Part shown: piece by piece, positions 42,101 through 52,611 of the stretch
Numbering within the stretch: the stretch's first letter is position 1
Layout: every line of letters starts with the position of its first letter
NCBI RefSeq assembly: GCF_000003815.2
Contig: NC_049989.1
Coordinates: forward strand, 6,186,255-6,250,254
Direction: 5' to 3'
From: Branchiostoma floridae
Lineage: Eukaryota; Chordata; Leptocardii; Amphioxiformes; Branchiostomatidae
DNA length: 64,000 bases
Made by a program: the position numbers and the translations under genes
Notes under the pieces: model-generated
Told to the model about the DNA's origin: nothing
Databases searched by the model: none
The model's input: the letters and a program-made list of their open reading frames with translations, nothing else

Positions 42101-45048
42101 TGTTTGGTGTTGTTACATGCAGTGAAAGGGGGTGAAAAGGTCTCCCACCGATGTTTTGACGGCATATAATATAATTCCGCCGTAAATTTTTTCCTTTTTT
42201 TGTCGCTAAATTACTCTTCAGAGGTCGGACAACCATGCCAATGTGAGTTTTTCATGTTCTAAAAGTCAGATAGGTGATTTTTGACAGCCTCTTTCTCCCA
42301 TGATTCCCATTGTTAAGAATATGTATATGAAATACCGAAATGCAGCCTGCATGCGTTAGGCAGGGTATTCAAGTTCAATATTGGCAGGTGTCAAGACACT
42401 TCAAGTGATGCGGGAAGGGTTGTCAAGCATCGTCACAAGTTTAAAAGACTTCACGGAGACCCTACCCCTAGGATTGGTCCCCAGGGAGCACAGGTGTCAG
42501 GAGGCCTGTGGTAAGGTTTGTGGCTTTGATTAGACTTCATATCGCTTGGCAAAAAGTGACACAAACAGAGGAAAATGGTAAAATCTGCTCACCCTGTCAC
42601 AAGGAGACTACTCTCCATCAATTTAGACACCAAAATTTGTATCTAAATGCTGTTGAACCACACTTTGGAGCAGATACTGGGAGTGCACAGAATGGGGGGG
42701 GGGGGTGTAGGTGTGCCCTTGGGGGCTTATATGTCCTCGGGGGCTAATGTGTTCCCCCCAATTGGTTATGTGGGCAATAGAAAGGATTTACCTTACTCAA
42801 CTAAATGAAATTTATTAAGAAATTCTGCCATTTTAGTGTTTTGGGGGCTGATTTCGTACTTTCTGTACCTTTTATTGACAATGCAATATGTACTATCATA
42901 AAATGCTTCAAAGTCTAACCTGAGCGCTTTTCAATACAACTTTTAGTTGTGTAAATGGTTAGAGACTACTCTCCTTATGCTAGAAAGATCAATTTTTAAC
43001 TTTTTCTTCAGTTTGTGTCACCTTTTGGTGAATGCTATGGCGCCTATCAAATGCATCAGACCACTGCCAAAGCCTTGAGGAAAGTCCTCTGACACCTGCC
43101 ATGAGATCTACTCCCCTGGGACCATTCTTGGTCAGAAAGCTTTGAAAGTTGGGATATTGTTTGACAACTCTTACCCGCATCATGCGAAATGATTGAAATT
43201 TGTCAATTCTCAAGTTCAGGGGGGTGACAGGGCAAATTTCAGTATTTCCGGACTTGCGCAGATGACCCAGTTTTAGTGCCCTCAGAATGCTTAGGTAGGC
43301 TTGGCAAAAGTGGCTGTAAAATTGTTTTTCTTGGGATATGTTTGGATTTTGGAGGTGCATATTATAGTTAAGGGTTGTAGCTTCTATATCATGTTGAAAA
43401 AACAGATTTTTAGTGATATTTGTGGCTGCAGTAGGCCTTAGAAGTTAGGTGTTTTGGTGTTGTTTACATGCAGTGAAAGGGGGTGAAAAGGTCTCCCACC
43501 GATGTTTTGACGGCATATAATATAATTCCGCCGTAAATTTTTTCCTTTTTTTGTCGTTAAATTACTCTTCAGAGGTCGGACAACCATGCCAATGTGAGTT
43601 TTTCATGTTCTAAAAGTCAGATAGGTGATTTTTGACAGCCTCTTTCTCCCATGATTCCCATTGTTAAGAATATGTATATGAAATACCGAAATGCAGCCTG
43701 CATGCGTTAGGCAGGGTATTCAAGTTCAATATTGGCAGGTGTCAAGACACTTCAAGTGATGCGGGAAGGGTTGTCAAGCATCGTCACAAGTTTAAAAGAC
43801 TTCACGGAGACCCTACCCCTAGGATTGGTCCCCAGGGAGCACAGGTGTCAGGAGGCCTGTGGTAAGGTTTGTGGCTTTGATTAGACTTCATATCGCTTGG
43901 CAAAAAGTGACACAAACAGAGGAAAATGGTAAAATCTGCTCACCCTGTCACAAGGAGACTACTCTCCATCAATTTAGACACCAAAATTTGTATCTAAATG
44001 CTGTTGAACCACACTTTGGAGCAGATACTGGGAGTGCACAGAATGGGGGGGGGGGTGTAGGTGTGCCCTTGGGGGCTTATATGTCCTCGGGGGCTAATGT
44101 GTTCCCCCCAATTGGTTATGTGGGCAATAGAAAGGATTTACCTTACTCAACTAAATGAAATTTATTAAGAAATTCTGCCATTTTAGTGTTTTGGGGGCTG
44201 ATTTCGTACTTTCTGTACCTTTTATTGACAATGCAATATGTACTATCATAAAATGCTTCAAAGTCTAACCTGAGCGCTTTTCAATACAACTTTTAGTTGT
44301 GCAAATGGTTAGAGACTACTCTCCTTATGCTAGAAAGATCAATTTTTAACTTTTTCTTCAGTTTGTGTCACTTTTTGGTGAATGCTATGGCGCCTATCAA
44401 ATGCATCAGACCACTGCCAAAGCCTTGAGGAAAGTCCTCTGACACCTGCCATGAGATCTACTCCCCTGGGACCATTCTTGGTCAGAAAGCTTTGAAAGTT
44501 GGGATATTGTTTGACAACTCTTACCCGCATCATGCGAAATGATTGAAATTTGTCAATTCTCAAGTTCAGGGGGGTGACAGGGCAAATTTCAGTATTTCCG
44601 GACTTGCGCAGATGACCCAGTTTTAGTGCCCTCAGAATGCTTAGGTAGGCTTGGCAAAAGTGGCTGTAAAATTGTTTTTCTTGGGATATGTTTGGATTTT
44701 GGAGGTGCATATTATAGGTAAGGGTTGTAGCTTCTATATCATGTTGAAAAAACAGATTTTTAGTGATATTTGTGGCTGCAGTAGGCCTTAGAAGTTAGGT
44801 GTTTTGGTGTTGTTTACATGCAGTGAAAGGGGGTGAAAAGGTCTCCCACCGATGTTTTGACGGCATATAATATAATTCCGCCGTAAATTTTTTCCTTTTT
44901 TTGTCGCTAAATTACTCTTCAGAGGTCGGACAACCATGCCAATGTGAGTTTTTCATGTTCTAAAAGTCAGATAGGTGATTTTTGACAGCCTCTTTCTCCC
45001 ATGATTCCCATTGTTAAGAATATGTATATGAAATACCGAAATGCAGCC
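39119..45048. repeat. Tandem array of about 1.35 kb units, four full copies plus a third of a fifth
   Basis: The marker AAATTTGTCAATTCTCAAG recurs at 39119, 40470, 41821, 43196 and 44546, giving periods of 1351, 1351, 1375 and 1350. Copies are almost identical; only a few single-base differences and a G-run of 11 or 12 separate them. Each unit has a plus-strand frame of 79 codons and a minus-strand frame of up to 123 codons, neither with a recognisable domain. Within each unit the stretch at about 39690-39890 is a diverged inverted copy of about 40240-40462 (shared words GATGCGGG, GTTGTCAA, CAAAAAGTGACACAAAC). The longer period is due to a scrambled patch at 41913-42115. It could be a young satellite, a tandemly amplified foldback element, or partly an assembly product. 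Confidence 0.92.
41913..42115. other. Scrambled patch inside the tandem array
   Basis: After CCCTCAGAAT the sequence leaves the unit order, repeats a segment that belongs elsewhere in the unit (compare 41445-41575) with many extra single bases (for example GTACCTTTTTATTGGACAAT against GTACCTTTTATTGACAATGC), and rejoins at TTTTTAGTGATATTTGTGG. The next bases also lack several homopolymer letters. The error style resembles uncorrected long-read consensus rather than evolution. Confidence 0.75.
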
Positions 45049-45204
45049 TACTGCAGCCGTGACTGTCAGATACAACACTGGTCTGTCGGACACAAGAAGT
45101 GCTGTGGGCATGACGTGTACTCTGACGACCTACCAGACCCCTTCCAATCGATGCAAAAAATGCTAATGTACATTGATGAACATACTAGTAAACAACAAAC
45201 ATAA
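45049..45204 (+). pseudogene. Beheaded MYND zinc-finger exon joined to the array
   Basis: From 45049 the sequence matches the last exon of the two downstream ankyrin-MYND genes from YCSRDCQIQHWSVGHKKCCG onward, and ends with its own tail (SDDLPDPFQSMQKMLMYIDE...) and a TAA at 45204. The first part of the MYND finger (KTLKLC..CKLTR) and all earlier exons are missing; array sequence takes their place. A frame starting in the array at 45001 runs straight through the joint, so a chimaeric short protein is formally possible. An AATAAA at 45612 lies downstream. Confidence 0.85.
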
Positions 45205-46710
45205 CTCTTGTATAAAACATCTATATGAAGTATTGTTGACCAGATCGTACTGCTACAGCCGTATCAAATGTTTCACAAAGTAGCAAGTTGCATGGTACCG
45301 ACCCTGAACCATATATGTACTAGTCTTTTTGTCTAAGCATATGCTGATGGTGTCCTGGTGTTTTGTAAGAAAATAACGTCCAAATTAAAGTTCATGTCAG
45401 CTATGACATTGCTGGTTGCACTGTGTAGCCAAGAAGTCAGGCTTATGAAGAAGTCATTATCCCTGTGTTAAGAAGATCACTTATAATATTTTTAGTTGGC
45501 TTTTTTGCCATAAATTAACTAACATAATTTCATGTCTCATACTAAGTTGTCTACTTTTGCTTAGATTCTACCTCTTTTCTTCAATGAAACTGTCAGTTTT
45601 ACAAGCAGCCAAATAAACTTTCATTTCATGCAATGTCCGAAAGTCTTCAATGAATAGATATCTAATATATATATCTTTTAAAAAAAGTATATCGAGAGAG
45701 GGGGAGGGAGATAGAGAAAGAACATGGCTAAACATGAAATCCTATTGTGAAGGAAATCGACGGTGTAAATCTGCTACATTTCATCCCACAATTTTATGGA
45801 CCCAACATGTGGAATTTGTTGTGTAGGGTTATGTTGTTTAAACTAGAATAAAACAATGAAAACATGATTTGGGAAGAAAGTAAAGGAGCACACCCGGCAT
45901 GACATTCCCATAGAGCGTAGTTTGCAGAACGGATCTTGGCATCAATAAATCATCAGAACAACTGCCAAATGTCTTCTAAATTTCTACCCGCAAAGATGTC
46001 ATCCCCATATTTTGTGTATTTGTAGGGTTTAATCCCAATAGTAAACCTACTATATCACAGTTACCAATACAAAGCACTCATGGATGATATAAACACTGAC
46101 ACTAATTGTTCTCAGGTCACCCATAAAAAATGTGAAAAATTGATTAAAAAATATCACCAAAATCAAATTCAAATGTCCCAAACAATATTTTCTATATATA
46201 ACAGGCATATATTGTGCAGTTGTTAACCTTAGAGGGGTGAAATGCACTCCCGAAGATGGCATACTTATGTCTGCAATACAGCCTATATAGTAGAATGCCC
46301 AGCTGGTACCACCTGCAGTCTCGTTCTGGTGCTATGACCCCGGATGACCCCGGAAATCCAACATGGCCGCCACAACTGGAATTAACTCTATTACACATTT
46401 CTTCAGAATTATGACAAGTTATAACTGTTGGAATGTGAAGGGAAAGAAAAACCAAGGAAAAACACAGCCATACAAACATTGTGCGCACCCTAGCTTTGGT
46501 GGTTAGATTAAAATTGATTCTAACCTCCTTGCAATAACCAATTCACCGCTCGCATAGCTAGAGAGCTCATCGTTCGCACCCATGGCCCAGAGCAAGCAAA
46601 AGAAAGCTAGCGATCTGCCCGTCCAACCTCTGCTTGAACAAAATGTAACGGTCCAAAGCCAGCCAAACGCAAGGGGAACACCCACCCACGCACAGATTAT
46701 AGCACTTCTT
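45205..46710. other. Intergenic region after the MYND fragment
   Basis: AT-rich sequence. A minus-strand frame from an ATG at 46479 begins with a signal-peptide-like stretch (MFVWLCFSLVFLSLHIPTVI) but has no recognisable domain and is not called as a gene. Confidence 0.4.
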
Positions 46711-47745
46711 GTGAATCAACCATGAATGGGTTTACGGAAAAGGCTGGCCTGTCTACCTGGGCTGTCAACATGGGCTGTCTACCTGGGCTGGCTATCACGT
46801 CAGGCTACTTGGACCTACGAAAGCCCATTGGGACAAAAGCTGTTTTAGCAGTAGGGGTTGTTTGTGCGCAATGAAGAAGCTATGTGTGAAGCTATTGTGT
46901 GTGTTACATAACCCAGAGGTTCTGGGTTCAAATCAGTTGATATGCCAACGATCTTGTGCCCTTGGGAAGGGCTGTTAACACAACTTATCGGGCTGATTGG
47001 ATTAGTCTTAAGACTGGTGGCTAGTTGGTCAAAGGCGTCCAGGAGCCTTTCTTTAGTGGCTGTCATGGTCCAGGCTTCTGCGCCATACATCAAGGATCGA
47101 CAATTGAATTGTGAGGAGCTTAAAATAAGCGTTGCTAGAGGGTCTGGAACTGCTGCCATTCGGTGCTAACTCAGGTGACCTCAATACGACAGCAATTACC
47201 CCAGGTGTGGCCATAGGACTTAAGGTTTTGAACCACTTACACTGGGAAGGAAGGACCCCTAGTCTTTCCGTAAGTGTGGTGGGGTCTTTGCCCTATCTGA
47301 GGGAGGGCCCTAACCGAAGCTAGGTACTCATTTCTCTACCCTAGTGAAGGGAGGAAAGTCGTGTTAAGAGCCCTTCCCAAGCGCACAAGATCAGTGGCAT
47401 ATCAACAGATTCGAACCCAGAACCTCTGTGTTATGTAACATACACAGTTCCTTCAAACACAGCTACTTCACAAACAGCTCCTTCACACACTACCACTTCA
47501 CATAGCTCAATCACATAATAACACACAGATCCACCAAAAAGTAGTTACTCAAGCAACTGGATATGGTTCACCGTGACAGATCCTTCAGACACAGCTTCTT
47601 CGCTGAGCACAAACAACCCCTACTGCTAAAATAGCTTTTGCCCCAATAGGCTTTCGTAGGTCCAAGTAGCCTGACGTGATAGCCAGCCCAGGTAGATAGC
47701 CCAGGTAGACAGCCCAGCCTTTTCCGTAAACCCACCATGAATCAC
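46711..47745. mobile_element. Long inverted-repeat element of about 1 kb
   Basis: The left arm (about 46711-47000) and right arm (about 47360-47745) are inverted copies: GGGTTTACGGAAAAGGCTGG pairs with its inverse near 47730, GTCAGGCTACTTGGACCTAC with its inverse near 47670, and GGTTCTGGGTTCAAATC with GATTCGAACCCAGAACC near 47413. The middle holds a minus-strand fragment of LINE reverse transcriptase (SLMYGAEAWTMTATKERLLD). The B-box-like GGTTCTGGGTTCAAATC in the arms resembles a tRNA-type promoter. Confidence 0.8.
47040..47159 (-). pseudogene. LINE reverse-transcriptase C-terminal fragment
   Basis: The minus-strand frame FNCRSLMYGAEAWTMTATKE then RLLDAFDQ matches the thumb-region pattern (LLYG.E.W..T......LDAF) seen also in the LINE at 58236. 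It is a fragment only. Confidence 0.65.
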
Positions 47746-47779
47746 TAAAATCATGAATAGGGAAATAAATTTATCCTTA

Positions 47780-48535
47780 GGCCACGTTGTTTTGATTATA
47801 TGGATGACATCCGCGCTCGCACCAATTTTCGGCCATTTCCAAAAAAAAAAAAAGTTTTCGATCACACAATAAATTGTAAAGCAGCTGTAAAATGAGCACA
47901 AATATTCCGTAGATTGAAAAAAAAAGTATCAGAAAACAAATAACTAATGCCATAGAATGCCAAAATGAATCTAAAGTCAAAGAATAAGATGTGAAAGGAC
48001 AGAAAAATCTATTGTTGGTTGGGGGAGATACCAGTACAGAAAATTCAGGTCCAGAGGATCATTTCCAGGTCCGGACATGAAACTGGACCTAATTGTCTGT
48101 GGAAACTTGAGAACTGGCGATACTCAAAACAATGGTAATTGGTCAATTTTGCTACAAAGGAATCCGTTTGGTGGATTATTGGACTCCCACTGCATTTTAA
48201 AATCCCATCTCCATGTAATAAAGGCTAACTGTCTCTGTACCTTTGACTGTAGAAACTTGGTGCAATTGACTATAAAGTACTCTACTTGACTTCATGGTCC
48301 ATGAAGAAAAAATGTTTTGCACCCGTATGATGTACTGGTCCCTACACCTAACGGTTGGTATACGATACTGTGTGTGTTTAGTCCTATGTTAAACCTTCCT
48401 GGCCACTTTGATTTCATACTGAAGGCAACTTTTTTTTTTGGCCAAACTTTTTTTTTATTCGCTCGCTCCCTGCTCGCTCGCATCAGTTTTGGAGTTCCCG
48501 GGGGATGTCATCCATATAATCAAATCAACATGGCC
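47780..48535. mobile_element. Second copy of the 33-bp-TIR element, TTA target duplication
   Basis: It begins GGCCACGTTGTTTTGATTAT and ends ATAATCAAATCAACATGGCC; TTA flanks both sides. The interior is close to the copy at 6868-7725, with an internal deletion of roughly 100 bp. Confidence 0.85.
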
Positions 48536-48611
48536 TTATCAAGAAGAAAAAACAACTACTGATGGAAAGCCAGCTTTTCAAGTCTCCTAGGTACCATTAT
48601 GCTCATATGGT

Positions 48612-48637
48612 CACGTGGCTAAACAACGGCTCACGTG
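48612..48637. promoter_or_regulatory. Paired CACGTG E-boxes upstream of ankyrin-MYND gene A
   Basis: GTCACGTGGC and CTCACGTGACC place two CACGTG cores at 48612 and 48632, 50-75 bp before the ATG. The paralogous gene at 54703 has two such cores at 54557 and 54598. E-boxes of this type bind USF/MITF-class bHLH-ZIP factors. Confidence 0.5.
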
Positions 48638-48686
48638 ACCAAACAACTTCCCCACATGTGTCAGTGGCGAACACACAGCTGAAAAG

Positions 48687-51600
48687 ATGTCCGAAAACGG
48701 TGATCCTAACGAAATGGCGGAAGATGTGAATGAACTTCTGCTGTCTGCGGCTATGGATGGATCAGTTGAAGGCGTCAACGCAGCATTGGAAGCTGGTAGG
48801 TCGAACCAAGACACAGTTTCCCCGACATCTGTGGAGATGTTTGTATTAAAGCGCTTGGATTGCAGTCATAACGCATCGCGCGGTTTTCAAAATGGCGGGA
48901 GAACTGACAGCATTTTTGATCATGACATTTCAGACTATGTTCTCTCTGTATCTCACTAGCGTGTTTTTAAACATGAGAATATCAGGAATGACGACACTGG
49001 CCAACTTTGTCAACTATGATCAACTCTACTTTCGTCCTCGCTGCACTGCCCTCATCGTGACGCTCGATCTCGCATCATGCAAGGGGTCCCGCGTACTCTC
49101 CAAGCAGATTTTTTAGTCGTTTTTATCGGGCTTTCTATTTTGCATTCTATCTTGCCGTGTCAAAACCTAACCTTTGGCTGGCGTACTTAAAGAAAATGAC
49201 AAAATAGAAAGCCCGATATAAACGACTAAAAAAAAACGTTAAAAAAACAGCTGGAGCCTAACCTCTGCTTGGACAGTAGGTCCCGCATCCGTTTTGGAGC
49301 AACACAACTCATTACGAGAAATGCAAAAAGGCCATGAAGGACACTGGCCAATTGGCAACTTCCGAAACGACTTTATAGACCAGGAGCAAGGAGGTTACTG
49401 TAAACGTTAAATCCTTACCTGGACCCCAGGAGCTCTTTCAAGGTTAATTCAACCTCCTTGTTGGACCCCAGCGCACGGGAACTGTCAAACTCACAACATC
49501 TGTGTACAGTAGCCTCCATAACAGGCTTTCTGGGGCCTTTTTGGCTCACTCACTGGCCAGTATTGTAATCAGCGACCCAGTACAAAAAGAAATGGCCAGC
49601 AAAAGTGTATTATGAGCCAGAAAAGGACCTGCTATAGAGGCTATAAGTATAGGACGTGTCCAGGTGCTGGCGCATAACTGGTTATGCTAAAAATGTAACA
49701 TTCCCTATGAATGCCGGGAAAGGGAGTTTGTCGTGGAAGGAGTTTCTCCCAAACTACCTTTCTAGGCAAACTTCTTTCCACAGCAAACTCCCTTTCCCGT
49801 CTAATGGAGATCAAAATAAACAAACAAACAACCTTAGCCAACTTTGAAACTAGCCAACCAGCGCCCCCTCCCCCCAATAAGATTAGATAAAAGCCAGCCC
49901 CATTCGAAGTCTGCGAAGGAGGCTAGCCGAAAACTTACATGGAGTCTTATTCGCAATTGACTAGCCTGGTATCCAGCCGTAATATAGCTCCCGAGTCTCT
50001 TCTCTCCTTTTCGCAATTAGTATGAATTACGAAGAGGAGAGAAGAGACTCGGGAGCTATATTATGGCTGGATACCAGGCTACAAATTGACTGCTAGGATA
50101 CATGTAGTGTCAACCTTTGAAAGCCCTGTGTCTATTCGTGAGGACATCTTATTTTGAGCATTGAAGTCCTTGATCTTGGAACCTCAGGCTCCATATCTTA
50201 TTTCATCCAAGAAGCTCTTATCTTGCTTGGATGGATCAAACAATTTGCGTTGATCTCAGAGCTAACGTAAGTAACTTATTTCATTTTCCAAGCAAATCTT
50301 ATGGTCTACAGCGGCCTGGCCATTCGTGACTTTGTTTTTAAAAAAAATTGCGATTATTGCTAGTCCCGACCATAACATCTGCTTCCATAATTAAAAGTAC
50401 TTCTCTCCAAGCAGAGGTTCGGTTTGCTGGCCAGCGGACATGAAGGATTCATGAATGAAGTGAACATCAGTGAACGAAAATGTAAAGCCCGCAGAAAAAA
50501 AAGCATAAAACACATCAAACACAGCCGAGGGCAACAATCTGGAGAGTAGATAATTCCCTCCCTTGGGTTGATAGTTATATACTGATCACTTTCTTCATCT
50601 TATACCAAGTCCTTGAAACTTTCAAATACGATTGGCAGTTTTCATCAGCTGTTTGTTTTGACTAAGGTAAGGAGATGGGTTTGACTTCCTTACAAATGAT
50701 ATCAACGTAATGAAATCTCGCATGTGCAATTCATTTTCAACGCAGGTGCAGACATTGACTTTGACCAGTTGGATGACTGGAACCCGGGCGATGACACAAC
50801 CTTACCTCCAAGCACGGCATTGCTCATTGCTTGTCAAAAGGGGCATGTGGACGTAGTGAAACTGCTTCTCCACAAGGGGGCGTCGTTAGTGAAGAGATCT
50901 ATGGGGGCATCGGCTCCCCTTCATGCTGCAGCGTCCAATGGTAGGTTAATCGCAATGCTATTCTCCAAGCAGAGGTTGGGTCGTGGAGATAGTAGTGGTC
51001 GGGATTTTTAAAGCAAAAGTAAAAATCCTGACCACTATATCATCAAACTATCTTTGTGACCCAAACTCTGCTTGGGGAAAACAAATGCTTGTCTGCTAAC
51101 GTTAAGCGCCATATTTCCAAATGTACACGGTAAAATGTAAGTGTAAGGCAGGTCTAGTGTTGGGCCAGAGTGTACTTTCCTGGTAAAACAAATATAGTTA
51201 CTGTTATTATAATTATTATCATCATTATCGTGAAAGTGACTAGTCTTGGATCATAGGAATCCAAAAACTAATAGGTAACGTTATGGCAGAGTTGCAGATC
51301 AGACATCTGACGAAGGTCGGTGAGATCAACTAAAAATCATGATTTATAGTATTTTCTTGTGTTGGAACAAAGTTTATACTTTGGATTCTACCAACGCAGA
51401 TGACTCTTTATTTGTGTGTTCACATTCACATATCATACTCCGTGGAAGTCAACATTTCTTTATACAAACTTGTATGCATTTCTTGTGTTGCAAACCAAAT
51501 CTCAGGGTGGACAGAGATAGTGGACTTACTTGTGCAGCATGGTGCAACAGTAGACATACAGGACGGCTTCTACGATACACCAATCATTGGGGCATGTCGC

Positions 51601-52611
51601 TACAAACATGTCGACACAGTTCGGCGACTGATTGAGCTTGGAGCGAGACCTGATTTGACCAACGGTCACGTAGGCCAGAAGTAAGTGTCAAACATTTTCA
51701 TCAGAATATAGAATGAACGATTGTTACCTCCATCAAAATGGTGGTATTGCTTTGCTTTAGCCTGTATGTATGTATGTGCCTGTATAATTATTGATACGAT
51801 ACATATGAATTGGTTATGTTTTTTTTGGTGCAGTCTGGAATCCAGTCAGTTAAGAGAAATCATGAGAGCCTGTACTACAATTGTTACACATTTCATATAT
51901 ATTACAATAGAATAGAATAGAATAATAGATTGTAACCTCCATGAAAAACTGAGGTATTGTGTGTGTGTGTCTGTGTGTGTGTGTGTGTGTGTCTGCGCTA
52001 ATTAAAAGCCAGTAAAACTTGTGAGACCATATAAGTGCACTCAAGGAGTTTATAAATAGAAAATGTATCAATATGTCGTTCCCTAACTGAGTCATACATT
52101 TTACTAGGTGGTGGAGAGAAGTTGAAAACTATGATTCTGTGGAAGAGAGTGTAAAGCTGTTACAAGAGGCAAGGAAGACCAAGCTGTTGAGATGCTGCAA
52201 CCCTAAGTGTGGTAAACCAGGCTACAGGTAGGTATTGCTGATGATGGTTCCGTGGTTGATGAATTATTTTTGGCACAATACTTTTCTCATCCTCAGTGCA
52301 AATGTTGCAATTGACCCAAAAAAGTATGTACGTGTTTCAAAAAAGATCGAAAGATTTTCTGTGCATTTGACCCAGTTCCTGATCAGCATTTGTCCCTTTA
52401 ATACATCTTCTGCAGGAAAACCCTGAAGCTGTGTGCCGGGTGCAAGCTGACCCGCTACTGCAGCCGTGACTGTCAGATACAACACTGGTCTGTTGGACAC
52501 AAGAAGTGCTGTGGGCATGACGCATACACTGAAGAACGACCAGACTTGGAGAAGAAATTTCTTTTGTACATAGGACAACATCTACAAATAGAAAGGGTGG
52601 TATTTGCTTAG
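48687..52611 (+). CDS. Ankyrin-repeat and MYND zinc-finger protein, gene A
   Basis: Exons 48687-48795, 50746-50940, 51506-51680, 52108-52227 and 52416-52611 join in phase to 264 residues. The N-terminus (DVNELLLSAAMDGSVEGVNA) and the next two exons form ankyrin repeats (TALLIACQKGHVDVVKLLLH and WTEIVDLLVQHGATVDIQDG). The last two exons build a MYND finger: CCNPKCGKPG, then LCAGCKLTRYCSRDCQIQHW and GHKKCC, with the zinc-binding Cys/His set. Such proteins act as intracellular adaptors; partners are unknown here. Intron 2 contains a foldback MITE. It is the middle member of a tandem family with 45049-45204 and 54703-62065. Confidence 0.9.
49094..49279. mobile_element. Foldback MITE with TCTCCAAGCAGA ends (gene A intron 1)
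   Basis: Left end TACTCTCCAAGCAGATTTTT, right end CCTCTGCTTGGACAGTA; inner arms TAGTCGTTTTTATCGGGCTT and AGCCCGATATAAACGACTA are inverted copies. Confidence 0.8.
49962..50081. repeat. Near-perfect 120-bp palindrome
   Basis: TAGCCTGGTATCCAGCCGTA... to 50014 is matched in inverse at 50030-50081 with a spacer of about 15 bp; GCTCCCGAGTCTCTTCTCTC is perfectly mirrored. A single related arm (GGAGCTATAATACAGCCGGA) lies at 38022-38052. Confidence 0.85.
50959..51079. mobile_element. Foldback MITE with TTCTCCAAGCAGAGGTTGGG end (gene A intron 2)
   Basis: The left end pairs with CCCAAACTCTGCTTGGGGAA at the right; the inner arms GTGGTCGGGATTTTTA and AAAAATCCTGACCAC are inverted. Confidence 0.8.
51958..51992. 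repeat. (TG)n microsatellite in gene A intron 3
   Basis: A short run of TG dinucleotides with a few interruptions. Confidence 0.9.

Noticed and set aside
39119-45048. CRISPR-like or bacterial mobile array
   Set aside because: Unit length, absence of spacers and the animal gene context exclude it.
46323-46479. Minus-strand frame beginning with a signal-peptide-like stretch (MFVWLCFSLVFLSL) and a CGG..SGVIAP pattern a little like a CUB start
   Set aside because: Too short, no convincing partner exon, and the GGATTTCCGGGGTC part looks repetitive.
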